Position numbers and translations under genes: made by a program | Source of the DNA: JAVBLW01 sp031553215 | GTDB lineage: Bacteria > Bacillota_I > Bacilli_A > Acholeplasmatales > Anaeroplasmataceae | DNA: 58,472 bases | Reading direction: 5' to 3' | Assembly (NCBI GenBank): GCA_031553215.1 | Contig: JAVBLW010000015.1 | Location: 1 to 58,472, forward strand | Shown here: one piece after another, positions 33,026 through 42,325 of the stretch | Position numbering within the stretch: the first letter of the stretch is position 1 | Layout: every line of letters starts with the position of its first letter | Notes under the pieces: model-generated | What the model saw: the letters and a program-made list of their open reading frames with translations, nothing else | Databases searched by the model: none | What the model was told of the DNA's origin: nothing

Positions 33026-35713
33026 ATGTTAAAATTAAAACAAATTAAAAAAGTGTACAAAACTGGTAGTGGTGATGTAGAAGCTTTAAAAGGTATTGAT
33101 TTAGAATTTAGAAAAAATGAATTCGTTGCAATTCTTGGTCAATCAGGATGTGGAAAAACTACAATGCTTAATATCATTGGTGGATTAGACAAGTATACAA
33201 GTGGTGACTTATTTATTAATGGTACAAGTACAAAAGAATTTGGAGATAGAGATTGGGATACATATAGAAATCATAGTATCGGTTTTATTTTCCAAAGTTA
33301 TAATTTAATTCCTCATCAAACAGTTTTAGGGAATGTTGAACTTGCTTTAACTATTGCTGGTGTAAGTAAAGAAGAACGTACAAGAAGAGCTAAAGAAGCT
33401 TTAGATAAAGTTGGTTTAGAAGGTAAATATGATAAAAAACCTAATCAATTATCTGGAGGTCAATGCCAAAGAGTTGCAATTGCAAGAGCACTTGTTAATG
33501 AACCAGATATCTTATTAGCAGATGAACCGACTGGAGCACTTGATACTGCAACATCTGTTCAAATTATGGAATTAGTTAAGGAAATTGCAAAAGAAAGACT
33601 TGTAATTATGGTAACTCATAATCCAGAATTAGCTGAACAATATGCAAATAGAACAATTAGATTATTAGATGGAGAAATTTTAAGTGATTCTAATCCATAT
33701 GTAACCAAAGATGGAGAAACTCCAAAAGTTGCTATGGCTTCTGATGAAAAGAAGAATAGTAAGAAGACTAAAATGTCATTCTTCACAGCATTTAAACTGT
33801 CTTTACAAAATCTATTTACAAAAAAAGCTAGAACTATAATGACTGCAATTGCAGGTTCTATTGGGATAATTGGGGTATCTGCTGTTTTATCAGTTTCTAA
33901 TGGTGTTAAAACATACGTTAGTGATATGCAAAATGATATGTTGTCTGGTAATCCTATAACAATTTCAGAAAAAACAATGGACTTATCAGCCATAATGTCT
34001 GGTATGAATATGACTGAGAGGGCAAAAGTTGCAAGAAAAGCTGATTTAATCGGAGTAGACTCAATGATTGATTATTTAGTAGAAAGAGCAACTAGTTTTG
34101 AAGGATTTTGGGTAGAAAACACTATTGATCAAAAATATGTTGATTATGTTAAAAGTATGCCAAAATCAAATGGATCTCTTGTTGATCTAGATTATGGAAT
34201 AGATATTACAAATAATATATATACTGATTTTACTCAACCTATGATGGTTAGTGGAACAAAAACACAACAAACAAATAATATGTCTTTACACACAATAAAA
34301 GATATATATACAAATATTTTAAGAACAAAACCAGCATTAACTCAATATGCTTCACTTGTTACGAGTTTAAGCGAAACATTTATGCAAGCTCCAAATGATG
34401 AAGAATATATAAGAAGTCAATATAAAATATTAAATGGTAAAGTAGCTACAGCTGAAAATGAAATTATGATAGTAGCTAGTAAAGATAGTGCATTAACAGA
34501 TTTATTATTAGCACAATTAGGTATATATACTCAAGATGAATTTCTTAACCTTGTATATAAAGCCCTAGGTGATGTATATGATAGTAATTCAATTCAAAAA
34601 TATTTTGATTATGCTACATTAATGGGTAAAACTTTTACATATCATTCAAACGATGTTGTATTCTCGCCAAATGCAAATCCTTCAAGCATAGAAGCACCAT
34701 TTACTTACAATGCATATGAAAAAGATATTACATCAAATTCCGATTCTAGAACTTTAACTATTGTTGGTATATTAGAACCAAAAGAAGATATCGCTTATGG
34801 ATGTTTAGAAAGTGGATTTTACTATACAGAAGCATTAACAAATCACATTTTAGAAACAAGTGCTGATTCAGATATTGTTAGATATTTAACTAATGCTGAA
34901 AGCTCAAAGGATGCAGAAGGTAATTTACTAAATCCTTCTGATATATACTTTGAAAGAGGTGTAAATCAAATCAGTTATTCATATTCTTTCTACTTTGAAG
35001 GAAATCAATATCCTTTAACATCTGCATTGAATTCGACAAATCCTCTAGCAACTATGATGGGTGGGACTTCTACACAAGGAGTAAATCTAAGAAATATTGG
35101 TGGTGCAAGTGTACCAAATACTATTAATATTTATTCTAAAGATTTTACTGCAAAAGACAAAGTTTTAGCATATTTAGATGCATGGAATGATGAAAGTGCT
35201 GTTATTTATGATATAGATGGTAATGAGATTCTATTTGCCGATAGACAAGAAATTACATATGCTGATAATTTATCAGTTATCATGAATATGATTAATGGAT
35301 TTATTAATATTATTACAATCGCTTTAATAGCATTTACTGCATTATCTCTTGTTGTATCATGCGTTATGATTGCGATTATAACATATGTATCAGTAGTAGA
35401 ACGTGTAAAGGAAATTGGAGTTATTCGTTCACTTGGTGGACGTAAAAAAGACGTTTCTCACTTATTCAATGCTGAAACATTTATTATTGGATTAGCATCT
35501 GGTATTATAGGTGTTACATTTACATATATCTTATCTGCTCTAATAAATTTAGTAGTAGGTAATCTATCAGATATTGGAACAATAGCTATATTCCCAGTTA
35601 GTTATGCAATTATTATGGTTTGTATAAGTGTTGCATTAAACTTAATATCTGGTTTCTTCCCATCAAAATCAGCTGCGAAGAAAGACCCAGTAGTAGCTTT
35701 AAGAACAGAATAA
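33026..35713 (+). CDS. ABC transporter with fused ATPase and FtsX/MacB-type permease
   Basis: The 895-aa product has an N-terminal ABC ATPase (~1-225): Walker A GQSGCGKTT (38-46), Q-loop FIFQSYNLIP, signature LSGGQ, Walker B ILLADEPTG. Next comes a basic linker, one transmembrane helix at ~275-295, a ~460-residue extracytoplasmic region, then three C-terminal helices of the FtsX/MacB permease with RVKEIGVIRSLGGRKKDVSHLF. Such proteins export peptides or antibiotics, or move lipoproteins or cell-wall signals. The TetR partner suggests inducible efflux. The start is ATG 33026, since the ATG at 33020 leaves only 2 nt after the AGG. A terminator follows. Confidence 0.93.
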   Translation: MLKLKQIKKVYKTGSGDVEALKGIDLEFRKNEFVAILGQSGCGKTTMLNIIGGLDKYTSGDLFINGTSTKEFGDRDWDTYRNHSIGFIFQSYNLIPHQTVLGNVELALTIAGVSKEERTRRAKEALDKVGLEGKYDKKPNQLSGGQCQRVAIARALVNEPDILLADEPTGALDTATSVQIMELVKEIAKERLVIMVTHNPELAEQYANRTIRLLDGEILSDSNPYVTKDGETPKVAMASDEKKNSKKTKMSFFTAFKLSLQNLFTKKARTIMTAIAGSIGIIGVSAVLSVSNGVKTYVSDMQNDMLSGNPITISEKTMDLSAIMSGMNMTERAKVARKADLIGVDSMIDYLVERATSFEGFWVENTIDQKYVDYVKSMPKSNGSLVDLDYGIDITNNIYTDFTQPMMVSGTKTQQTNNMSLHTIKDIYTNILRTKPALTQYASLVTSLSETFMQAPNDEEYIRSQYKILNGKVATAENEIMIVASKDSALTDLLLAQLGIYTQDEFLNLVYKALGDVYDSNSIQKYFDYATLMGKTFTYHSNDVVFSPNANPSSIEAPFTYNAYEKDITSNSDSRTLTIVGILEPKEDIAYGCLESGFYYTEALTNHILETSADSDIVRYLTNAESSKDAEGNLLNPSDIYFERGVNQISYSYSFYFEGNQYPLTSALNSTNPLATMMGGTSTQGVNLRNIGGASVPNTINIYSKDFTAKDKVLAYLDAWNDESAVIYDIDGNEILFADRQEITYADNLSVIMNMINGFINIITIALIAFTALSLVVSCVMIAIITYVSVVERVKEIGVIRSLGGRKKDVSHLFNAETFIIGLASGIIGVTFTYILSALINLVVGNLSDIGTIAIFPVSYAIIMVCISVALNLISGFFPSKSAAKKDPVVALRTE

Positions 35714-35734
35714 TAAAAAGGATTAGTTTTCCTA

Positions 35735-35762
35735 CCTGTAGATTTGAATCTACAGGTTTTTC
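35735..35762 (+). terminator. Terminator of the TetR-ABC operon
   Basis: CCTGTAGATT (35735-35744) and AATCTACAGG (35747-35756) form a near-perfect stem followed by T5CT4. Confidence 0.9.
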
Positions 35763-35812
35763 TTTTAAAGTGACATAAAAAAGGGTATTGAACTCCTCTT
35801 TTTTAGAACGCA

Positions 35813-35867
35813 TGTCAAAATGTGTCGAACGATAGGTATTGTATGTTGGAGATATTAGTTTTATAAT
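35813..35867 (+). promoter_or_regulatory. Candidate promoter with two 0A-box-like elements
   Basis: TTGTAT (35839-35844), a 17-nt spacer and TATAAT (35862-35867). Upstream, ATGTCAAAA and TGTCGAA (35823-35829) lie nearly adjacent; TGTCGAA is the core of the Spo0A-binding box. A similar arrangement precedes the secreted lipase gene at 53116. Suggestive only. Confidence 0.4.
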
Positions 35868-35890
35868 GAAGAAAAGGGGGTAAGAAAAAA

Positions 35891-36688
35891 ATGAGAAAAA
35901 TAAAAATTGTTTTAGGGATGTTGCTAATGGTGATTGGAATTTCAATATTTCCAAAGACTATAAATGCATCATCAGGAATGGCTGGAATAAAAGGATTTAA
36001 TATTTCGGGTTGGGAATATTTAGATGATCTAAATAAGGAAATGGTAGAATTAGAAACCGATACGTATAACTATGGTTATATTGGTATGTGGTCTGGTGTT
36101 TATGGTGCTTACAATACTGAAACAAATGAGATGTGGTATACAGTGTTTGTAGAAACTAAAGTAAGTGCAACTGGAAAATACAATAGTACAACATATTTTG
36201 CTAATCAATATATGGATGTAACCGTAAAAATTTACAATGAATATGCAACTGTTGCAAAGTATGATCCTGAAGCTCAAAATAGTCAATATCAGATAACGAG
36301 ATCGTTTACTTCATCTACTGGATTTGAAATAGGTTCTAGTAATACATTATCATCAAGTATTTCATATGGGTATTCGGTTGCTGATACATCTTCCGAGGTA
36401 CAAACGACATGCAATTTAACTGGTGTAGATGAATACGGTGGAAAGGGTGTTCATTTTAGACACAATTTTTCTAGATATAATAAAGAAAGTGCTATAAATA
36501 AAGCACCATATAAGGGTGAGTATATACAACGTCATAGTGTGACATTTTGTGTTCCAAATTATTATCCTGGAATAGCTGCACAAGCTTTTTCTGTAGAGTA
36601 TATTGGAGCAATCTATAAGTTAAAAACAACTAAAGCAGCAGATTATTCATATGTAGAAGAATTTGCACAAACATATACAAATATATAA
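35891..36688 (+). CDS. Secreted protein of unknown function
   Basis: The 265-aa product has a Sec signal peptide (MRKIKIVLGMLLMVIGISIF, cleavage probably near NASS at ~27). The mature part is aromatic-rich and beta-prone. In the middle is a Ser/Thr-rich alternating stretch (SFTSSTGFEIGSSNTLSSS and ISYGYSVADTSSEVQTT, ~140-180). Alternating polar/apolar Ser/Thr-rich segments occur in the membrane-inserting hairpins of aerolysin-like pore formers, but I see no family signature and would not claim it. It is monocistronic, with its own promoter and terminator. Confidence 0.75.
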   Translation: MRKIKIVLGMLLMVIGISIFPKTINASSGMAGIKGFNISGWEYLDDLNKEMVELETDTYNYGYIGMWSGVYGAYNTETNEMWYTVFVETKVSATGKYNSTTYFANQYMDVTVKIYNEYATVAKYDPEAQNSQYQITRSFTSSTGFEIGSSNTLSSSISYGYSVADTSSEVQTTCNLTGVDEYGGKGVHFRHNFSRYNKESAINKAPYKGEYIQRHSVTFCVPNYYPGIAAQAFSVEYIGAIYKLKTTKAADYSYVEEFAQTYTNI

Positions 36689-36697
36689 AAGATAAAT

Positions 36698-36730
36698 AGA
36701 GCGTTGAGCAATGGCTTAATGCTCTTTTTA
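36698..36730 (+). terminator. Terminator of the secreted-protein gene
   Basis: AGAGCGTTGAGC and GCTTAATGCTCT pair with two G-T wobbles and are followed by T5. Confidence 0.8.
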
Positions 36731-36756
36731 TAAGATAAATTTCAAAGTTAGAACAA

Positions 36757-36782
36757 CAAAAAAAGGAGTTATAAACTCCTTT
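36757..36782 (-). terminator. Terminator of the tRNA-Leu transcript
   Basis: AAAGGAGTT (36762-36770) and AACTCCTTT (36774-36782) form a stem. On the minus strand it is followed by a T-run, immediately after the tRNA 3' end. Confidence 0.75.
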
Positions 36783-36793
36783 ATTATTTTAAG

Positions 36794-36877
36794 TGGTGCG
36801 GGTAACAGGAATCGAACCTGCACTCCGTGGGAACTAGATTCTAAGTCTAGCGCGTCTGCCAGTTCCGCCATACCCGC
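36794..36877 (-). tRNA. tRNA-Leu (anticodon UAG)
   Basis: Read on the minus strand, acceptor arms GCGGGTA and TACCCGC pair, and the discriminator A and encoded CCA end at 36794. The anticodon stem CTAGA/TCTAG holds loop CTTAGAA, anticodon TAG, reading CUN leucine codons. The long variable arm, the D-loop with GG and the TTCGATT T-loop are typical of type II tRNA-Leu. Confidence 0.96.
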
Positions 36878-36937
36878 ATTTGGTGCTGCATTAGTAATTA
36901 TACTAAAAAAAGTATGACGTGTCAACAAAATTATTAA

Positions 36938-37846
36938 TTATTTGAAAAACAAATTGTTAGCTGTATTATAAAAAATATTTTCTTTTTCCAAATTTGTGAA
37001 TAAAGAAGATTGCAAGATATAATCTATTTTATTTTGATATGTATCTTTACATATTCCACAAGGCATATCACTACCCCACATTAATTTATCACTACCAATA
37101 ATATCAATAGCATGTCTAATATATTTTTGTGCAGTAGGGTAGGGAAATATTTCAGGTTTAGTATTGTTATCTACACTTGCTAAATCAAAATAGACATTTG
37201 GAAGTCTGAATTTTTTCAATGTTCGAATGAGTAATTCCTCATCACCTAATTGACAAGCAAAAAGATGACAAATAACAAATTTCATATTAGGGTATTTTTT
37301 AATAGCTTTTAAAAGATTATCTGGTTGCCAACAATCATTTCTTGGTCTACCAATATCAATCACAAATATTAGGTTTCTTTCATTGGCTATTTGATATACT
37401 TCATGCATTACTTTTCCATTTAGATTAACAGTGTCGTGGTTACACATTAACCCACTTCCATTACTAACTTCCATTTTTATTATTTTAAAATTTAATTCAT
37501 CAAAAAGATGAGTAATTATTTTATTTTTGTTCTTACAAAAAGGATCATAAGTTGCGGCACCTATAAATTTATTAGGATATTTCTTTACTGCTTCATATGT
37601 ATATAGATTTTGAAATCCTAAATAATTCCCTTGAAGAAGGATTCCTTTTTCAATATTATGTTTTTCCATAACACTTATAGCTGATTCTGGTGTGAATCCA
37701 GTATCACCTAATCCTTCAGGAATCATTCTAAATTTATAACCAGAAGCGTACATAGCTTCACCATTACCTAAAGCGATTAATTCACCCTGAGAACCGAAAC
37801 CAGTTATATACTTTGCAATGTGTACATGAGCGTCAATAATTTTCAT
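36938..37846 (-). CDS. Amidohydrolase-family (amidohydrolase_2) protein
   Basis: The 302-aa metal-dependent hydrolase starts MKIIDAHVHIAKY (metal-binding HxH). The start at 37846 has GGTGATAAAA directly upstream; longer in-frame starts are less likely. Further motifs are FVIDIGRPRNDCW, FVICHLFACQLGDEE (metal-binding His) and KLMWGSDMPCG (catalytic Asp near the C-terminus). The substrate is unknown; relatives include decarboxylases and hydrolases of the TIM-barrel superfamily. It lies downstream of nothing on its strand and diverges from the GNAT-like gene. Confidence 0.85.
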   Translation of the reverse strand: MKIIDAHVHIAKYITGFGSQGELIALGNGEAMYASGYKFRMIPEGLGDTGFTPESAISVMEKHNIEKGILLQGNYLGFQNLYTYEAVKKYPNKFIGAATYDPFCKNKNKIITHLFDELNFKIIKMEVSNGSGLMCNHDTVNLNGKVMHEVYQIANERNLIFVIDIGRPRNDCWQPDNLLKAIKKYPNMKFVICHLFACQLGDEELLIRTLKKFRLPNVYFDLASVDNNTKPEIFPYPTAQKYIRHAIDIIGSDKLMWGSDMPCGICKDTYQNKIDYILQSSLFTNLEKENIFYNTANNLFFK

Positions 37847-37950
37847 TTTTATCACCAAAATAATTATATCATATAATGAGTTGTCGATTAAATAAAAAAA
37901 ATGTTGTTAAAATAAATAAGTGTGATAAAATAAATTAGGAGAGTGGCAAT

Positions 37951-39078
37951 ATGAACGATATTAAAGTAAAAGAAATAAACTCGAAACGTGATCAAAAGAA
38001 ATTTTTTAAATTTCCTATTAAATTATATAAGAATAATAGTTATTTTGTGCCAACATTAATTGGTGATGAATTAAATGAATTTAATCCGAAAGTAAATGGA
38101 GCATTTTTATATTCTGAATGTAAAATGTTTTTAGCATATAGAGGTAATAAAATAGTTGGAAGAATCGCTGGTATTTTGAATAAAGCCTATAATGAAAAAC
38201 ATACATTAAAGCAAGTTAGATTTACACGATTTGACTTCATTGATGATTATGAAGTTTCTAAAGCTTTACTTAAGGCAGTAAATGACTGGGCAATAGAAAT
38301 AAATATGGATGAACTTTTAGGACCAATTGGGTTTTCTGATTTAGATAAACAAGGTTTACTTACTGAGGGTTATGATAAGACGGGGATGTATATAACTCCA
38401 TATAATTTTGAATATTATGTAGATCATTATTTAAAATTAGGATTAGTTAAAGAGGCTGGCTGGGTTGAATATAGAATTACAGTCCCTGAAAAAATGGATG
38501 AAAGATTAGAAAAATTAGCTTTAAGAACTATGGAAAGAAGTGGTTACCATATTTTAAAGCTTAATAAAGTAAAAGATGCTAAGCCTTGGTTTGTTGAAGC
38601 GTTAAAGGTTTTAAATGAATCATTTGAACATTTATTTGGTGTTGTCCCTTTATCAGATAAACAAATGGTAGATTTTTCATCAATGTTAGTATTACTAGGA
38701 AATGTTGATTACATAACAGCTGTTTTAGATAAAGACAATAAAGTTATTGGTTATGGATATGTTGCTCCATCAATTAGTAGAGCAATGATAAAAAATAGAG
38801 GAAAAGTACTACCTTTTGGTTTGTTTAGAGTCTTGCGTGATTTAAAAACATCAAAAGTGGCCGATTTTTATAGTATAGGTGTTAAACCAGAATATCAAAA
38901 TTCAGGAGTAAATGCTATTATTATGTATAATAGTTTAAAAGGTTTGATAAAAAATAAAATGGAATTTTGTGAAACAGGTCCAGAATTAGAAGATAATTTA
39001 GCTATTCAATCGCAATGGAAAATTTTTGATAGAGAAATTCATAAAAGAAGAGCTTGTTATAAGAAAAATGTAGAATAG
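37951..39078 (+). CDS. GNAT-like N-acetyltransferase family protein (YghO-type)
   Basis: The 375-aa cytosolic protein starts MNDIKVKEINSKRDQKKFFKFPIKLYKNNSYFVP and contains MFLAYRGNKIVGRIAGILN and LGPIGFSDLDKQGLLTEGYD. A C-terminal GNAT-like part has DFYSIGVKPEYQNSGVNAIIMYNSL and ETGPELEDNLAIQSQW. This layout matches large uncharacterised GNAT-like proteins such as YghO, some of which are linked to lipid or peptide modification. The substrate is unknown. GGAG precedes the ATG. A terminator immediately follows (39077-39100), so it is separate from the lysine operon. Confidence 0.8.
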   Translation: MNDIKVKEINSKRDQKKFFKFPIKLYKNNSYFVPTLIGDELNEFNPKVNGAFLYSECKMFLAYRGNKIVGRIAGILNKAYNEKHTLKQVRFTRFDFIDDYEVSKALLKAVNDWAIEINMDELLGPIGFSDLDKQGLLTEGYDKTGMYITPYNFEYYVDHYLKLGLVKEAGWVEYRITVPEKMDERLEKLALRTMERSGYHILKLNKVKDAKPWFVEALKVLNESFEHLFGVVPLSDKQMVDFSSMLVLLGNVDYITAVLDKDNKVIGYGYVAPSISRAMIKNRGKVLPFGLFRVLRDLKTSKVADFYSIGVKPEYQNSGVNAIIMYNSLKGLIKNKMEFCETGPELEDNLAIQSQWKIFDREIHKRRACYKKNVE

Positions 39079-39100
39079 AAGTTGAAATAACTTCTTTTTT
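39077..39100 (+). terminator. Terminator of the GNAT-like gene
   Basis: AGAAGTT and AACTTCT pair across GAAAT and run into T6; the stem overlaps the stop codon. Confidence 0.8.
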
Positions 39101-39167
39101 CTATATTTATTTACAAATAACGCTTTCTTGGTTTACAATTTTTATATTTTGGTATATAATAATATAA

Positions 39168-39372
39168 AAGATTAGAGGTAGCGGTGCATCAAAGTACTAT
39201 GTGGAGAAGGCATTCTGTGAAACATAAGAAAGGTAACCATCGCCGAATGAACTATTAGCAAAGATAGATTCATGGGGTTATAGGAAATACTTATAACACT
39301 CCTACTTATGTAGAGGCACTAACTTAGATTGTTGTATTAACGGTGCCTATATTTATTTTAGGCGCTTTTTTA
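39168..39372 (+). promoter_or_regulatory. Lysine riboswitch (L-box) with terminator
   Basis: The leader before lysA carries the conserved lysine-aptamer blocks in order: AGAGGTAGCG (~39173), AAGTAC, GGAGAAGG, AAAGGTAACCATCGCCGAA (~39228-39246), CATGGGGTTATAGG and the 3' AGGCACTAACTTAG. GTGCCTA (~39343) and TAGGCGC (~39360) followed by T6 form the regulated terminator. Lysine binding should favour termination and so shut off lysA-dapA-dapB-asd-lysC. Together with its promoter it accounts for the 313 nt without a gene here. Confidence 0.93.
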
Positions 39373-39390
39373 TTTCAAGGAGGAAGAAAG

Positions 39391-40653
39391 ATGGAATTTA
39401 AAATTGGTAATATCCCGGCAACAAAATTAAAACAAAAATATGGAACACCATTATATGTTTATGATGAAGTGAAATTAGAAAAAATAATGGCTGATTATAT
39501 TACTGGATTTAAGTCGAACTTTTTTCAAACAGAAGTACTATTTGCATCTAAGGCTTTTTCTTGTGTAGAAATGTATAAATTAGTTAAAAAGAGTGGCTTA
39601 GGTGTTGATGTCGTAAGCGGTGGAGAAATTTATACAGCAATCAAAGCTGGTGTAAATCCTAGTACAATGTATTTTCATGGAAATAATAAACAAGTTCATG
39701 AGATTGAATATGCACTTGATAATAATATTTTGAATATGGTTGTTGATGGATATGATGAACTTGTATTATTAGAAGAAATATCAAAGAATAAAAAGAAAGT
39801 TCCTAATATTCTATTTAGATTAAATGCAGGAATTGAAGCTCATACTCATAAGTTTATAATGACTGCTCATATTGATTCGAAATTTGGATTATTAATGAAT
39901 AGTACAGATTTAGATAAATGCTTAAAATTAGTAAGAGAAAGCAGCTATTTGAATTTTTGTGGATTTCATAGTCATATTGGTTCACAAATATTTGAGATTA
40001 ATGCCTTCTATGCAGCAATTGATAAATTAGTTGAATTCTTAAAAGGATTTAAAGAAGAATTGACTTTGAATATTGGTGGAGGATTTGGTGTTAGATATAC
40101 TAGCGAAGATAGTCCTATTCCAGTAAGTGAGGTTACTAAGTTAATAATTAGTCATACTGAAGAAGCATTGAAAAATAATAATGTTAAGATTAAAAAATTA
40201 ATTATTGAACCAGGTAGATCAATTGTAGCTGAAAGTGGATACACATTATATACAATTGGAAATACAAAGGTGACACCTAATAGAGAATATTATTTTATTG
40301 ATGGTGGGATGAATGATAATATTAGGCCTGCTTTATATGAAGCAAAATACGCTTGTGATATTGTCACAAAGATGAATGAAGAAAAGACAAATAAAGTTTG
40401 TATTGCTGGAAAGTGTTGTGAATCAGGAGATATTATTATTTCCGATGTTATGCTTCCAAAAGCTACTCGTGGTGATGTTTTAGTTGTTTATACAACAGGT
40501 GCCTATGGCCACGCTATGGCAAGTAATTATAATAAATTACCTGTTCCAGAAGTAGTATTTGTTAGAGATGATAAAGCAAGAGTTGTTATAAAAAGACAAA
40601 GCTATGAGTACATGTCTGCGAATGATGTAGATTCAGAATACGATGAATTTTAA
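39391..40653 (+). CDS. lysA: Diaminopimelate decarboxylase
   Basis: The 420-aa PLP enzyme makes lysine from meso-diaminopimelate. The start MEFKIGNIPATKLKQKYGTPLYVYDE at 39391 has AAGGAGG 8 nt upstream; the longer frame runs into the riboswitch terminator. PLP Lys is in VLFASKAFSC (~47-56). Other motifs are FHGNNK, CGFHSHIGSQIF, NIGGGFGVRYT, EPGRSIVAESGYTLY and KCCESGDIII (catalytic Cys from the partner subunit). First gene after the lysine riboswitch, an unusual order since lysA completes the pathway. Confidence 0.96.
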   Translation: MEFKIGNIPATKLKQKYGTPLYVYDEVKLEKIMADYITGFKSNFFQTEVLFASKAFSCVEMYKLVKKSGLGVDVVSGGEIYTAIKAGVNPSTMYFHGNNKQVHEIEYALDNNILNMVVDGYDELVLLEEISKNKKKVPNILFRLNAGIEAHTHKFIMTAHIDSKFGLLMNSTDLDKCLKLVRESSYLNFCGFHSHIGSQIFEINAFYAAIDKLVEFLKGFKEELTLNIGGGFGVRYTSEDSPIPVSEVTKLIISHTEEALKNNNVKIKKLIIEPGRSIVAESGYTLYTIGNTKVTPNREYYFIDGGMNDNIRPALYEAKYACDIVTKMNEEKTNKVCIAGKCCESGDIIISDVMLPKATRGDVLVVYTTGAYGHAMASNYNKLPVPEVVFVRDDKARVVIKRQSYEYMSANDVDSEYDEF

Positions 40654-40724
40654 TAATAATGTGACGGATTACATTATTTGTCATAAAATAAAATGATTGA
40701 ATAAATTTGAATGGAGGATAATTT

Positions 40725-41603
40725 ATGATAAGAGGATCTTTAGTTGCTATTGTTACACCAATGAATAGTGATGGTAGTGTTAACTATAAAAAATTTGAAG
40801 AATTAATAGAATTTCATATTGAAAATAAAACGGATGGTATCGTAATTTTAGGTACGACCGGAGAGGCTTCTACTCTTACTTTTGAAGAAGAAGAAAGAAT
40901 AGTTGAACTTGCGGTTAGGGTTGCTAATAAAAGAATACCTATAATCGCAGGAAGTGGAAGTAATTGTACAGCTACTGCAGTTGAATATAGCAGGAAATAT
41001 GCAAGTATGGGTGTAGATGGTTTATTAGTAATTACACCATATTATAATAAAACTAATGAAAGTGGAATGATTAAACATTTCTTAGCAGTTGCTGATAGTG
41101 TGAATATTCCAATTATTATGTATAACGTTCCTGGTAGAACAGGATGTTCTATATCGGTTAATGCTGTGGAAGTATTAAGCAAACATAAAAATATCGTTGG
41201 TATTAAAGAAGCAAGCGGTGATTTAACTTACGCTGGTAAAATTGCTAGATATTTAAGTGATGATTTTGTGATGTATTCAGGAAATGATGATATTATTGTT
41301 CCATTGATGAGTATAGGTGCGGTAGGAGTAATTTCTGTATGGGCCAATATTATGCCTAGAACAGTTCATGATTTAGTTTTTGATTATTTAAATAAAGATA
41401 TTGAAAAGGCTAGAATTACTCAATTAAAATATTTAGATTTAATTCACGGATTATTTTTAGAAACAAATCCAATACCAGTTAAAAAAGCTATGAATTATTT
41501 AGGTTTAGAGGCAGGTGTTCTTAGAGCGCCTTTAGATGAAATGAGTGAACAAGCTTTTGCTAAACTTAAAATATCTTTAGATGAAGTAAGAGGTATTGTA
41601 TAA
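40725..41603 (+). CDS. dapA: 4-hydroxy-tetrahydrodipicolinate synthase
   Basis: The 292-aa TIM-barrel lyase condenses pyruvate and aspartate semialdehyde. Motifs are GTTGEASTLTFEEEE (~43-57), GLLVITPYYNKTNESG (catalytic Tyr), YNVPGRTGCS and VGIKEASGDL (Schiff-base Lys). The length is standard. GGAGG precedes the ATG; the stop overlaps the dapB start (TAATG). Confidence 0.97.
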   Translation: MIRGSLVAIVTPMNSDGSVNYKKFEELIEFHIENKTDGIVILGTTGEASTLTFEEEERIVELAVRVANKRIPIIAGSGSNCTATAVEYSRKYASMGVDGLLVITPYYNKTNESGMIKHFLAVADSVNIPIIMYNVPGRTGCSISVNAVEVLSKHKNIVGIKEASGDLTYAGKIARYLSDDFVMYSGNDDIIVPLMSIGAVGVISVWANIMPRTVHDLVFDYLNKDIEKARITQLKYLDLIHGLFLETNPIPVKKAMNYLGLEAGVLRAPLDEMSEQAFAKLKISLDEVRGIV

Positions 41604-42313
41604 TGAATATAGCATTAGTTGGATATGGAGCAATGGGACAAATTGTGCATAAAAATATGTCTGCAAATGATAGATTAGTTGGAATAGTTAGTGTTGGTTA
41701 TTTAGATTCATTAACGCAAATTAATGATAAGATTGACGTGGTAATTGATTTTTCACATCCTTCAAATTTAGATATGATATATGATTTTTGTGCAAAAAAT
41801 AATACTCCAGTAGTAATAGCTACAACTGGATATACTGTAGAACAAATCGAAAAAATAAAAGAATTAGGTACTAAAACACGTGTTTTATATTCAGCTAATT
41901 TTTCATTAGGTGTTATTTTACTTAATCGTGTAATTAGAGAAATTACGCCAACTATAAAAGATAAATTTGATATTGAAGTTATTGAAAAACATCATAACAA
42001 AAAAATAGATGCACCTAGTGGCACTGCAAAGATGTTAATGAATTCAATCAACCAAGATAAGGATTTCGAATTTGTTTATGGAAGAAGCGGTAGTTCGAAA
42101 AGAGAAAAAAAGGAAGTTGGAGTTCATGCTGTTAGAGGCGGAACTATTGTTGGAGAACATTCAGTAATTTTCGCTGGACTTGATGAAGTTCTTGAATTTA
42201 AGCATGAGGCACATTCAAAAAGTATTTTTGCTAATGGTGCATTAGCTGGGGCATCTTATATCGTTAATCAAGAAATTGGTTTATACAATATGGAAGATGT
42301 ATTATTTAATTAA
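41603..42313 (+). CDS. dapB: 4-hydroxy-tetrahydrodipicolinate reductase
   Basis: The 236-aa enzyme reduces the dapA product with NAD(P)H. It has the nucleotide-binding start MNIALVGYGAMGQIV, DFSHPSNLDMIYDF, ATTGYT and the family signature EKHHNKKIDAPSGTAKML (catalytic His and Lys). The N-terminal domain is shorter than in E. coli (about 270 aa), as in other compact Firmicutes versions. Translationally coupled to dapA; asd follows after 12 nt. Confidence 0.96.
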   Translation: MNIALVGYGAMGQIVHKNMSANDRLVGIVSVGYLDSLTQINDKIDVVIDFSHPSNLDMIYDFCAKNNTPVVIATTGYTVEQIEKIKELGTKTRVLYSANFSLGVILLNRVIREITPTIKDKFDIEVIEKHHNKKIDAPSGTAKMLMNSINQDKDFEFVYGRSGSSKREKKEVGVHAVRGGTIVGEHSVIFAGLDEVLEFKHEAHSKSIFANGALAGASYIVNQEIGLYNMEDVLFN

Positions 42314-42325
42314 TAGGAGAAAAAT

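Noticed and set aside
36728..36928. 66-aa ORF covering the tRNA-Leu gene
   Set aside because: Its middle is simply the translation of the tRNA sequence, a common false call.
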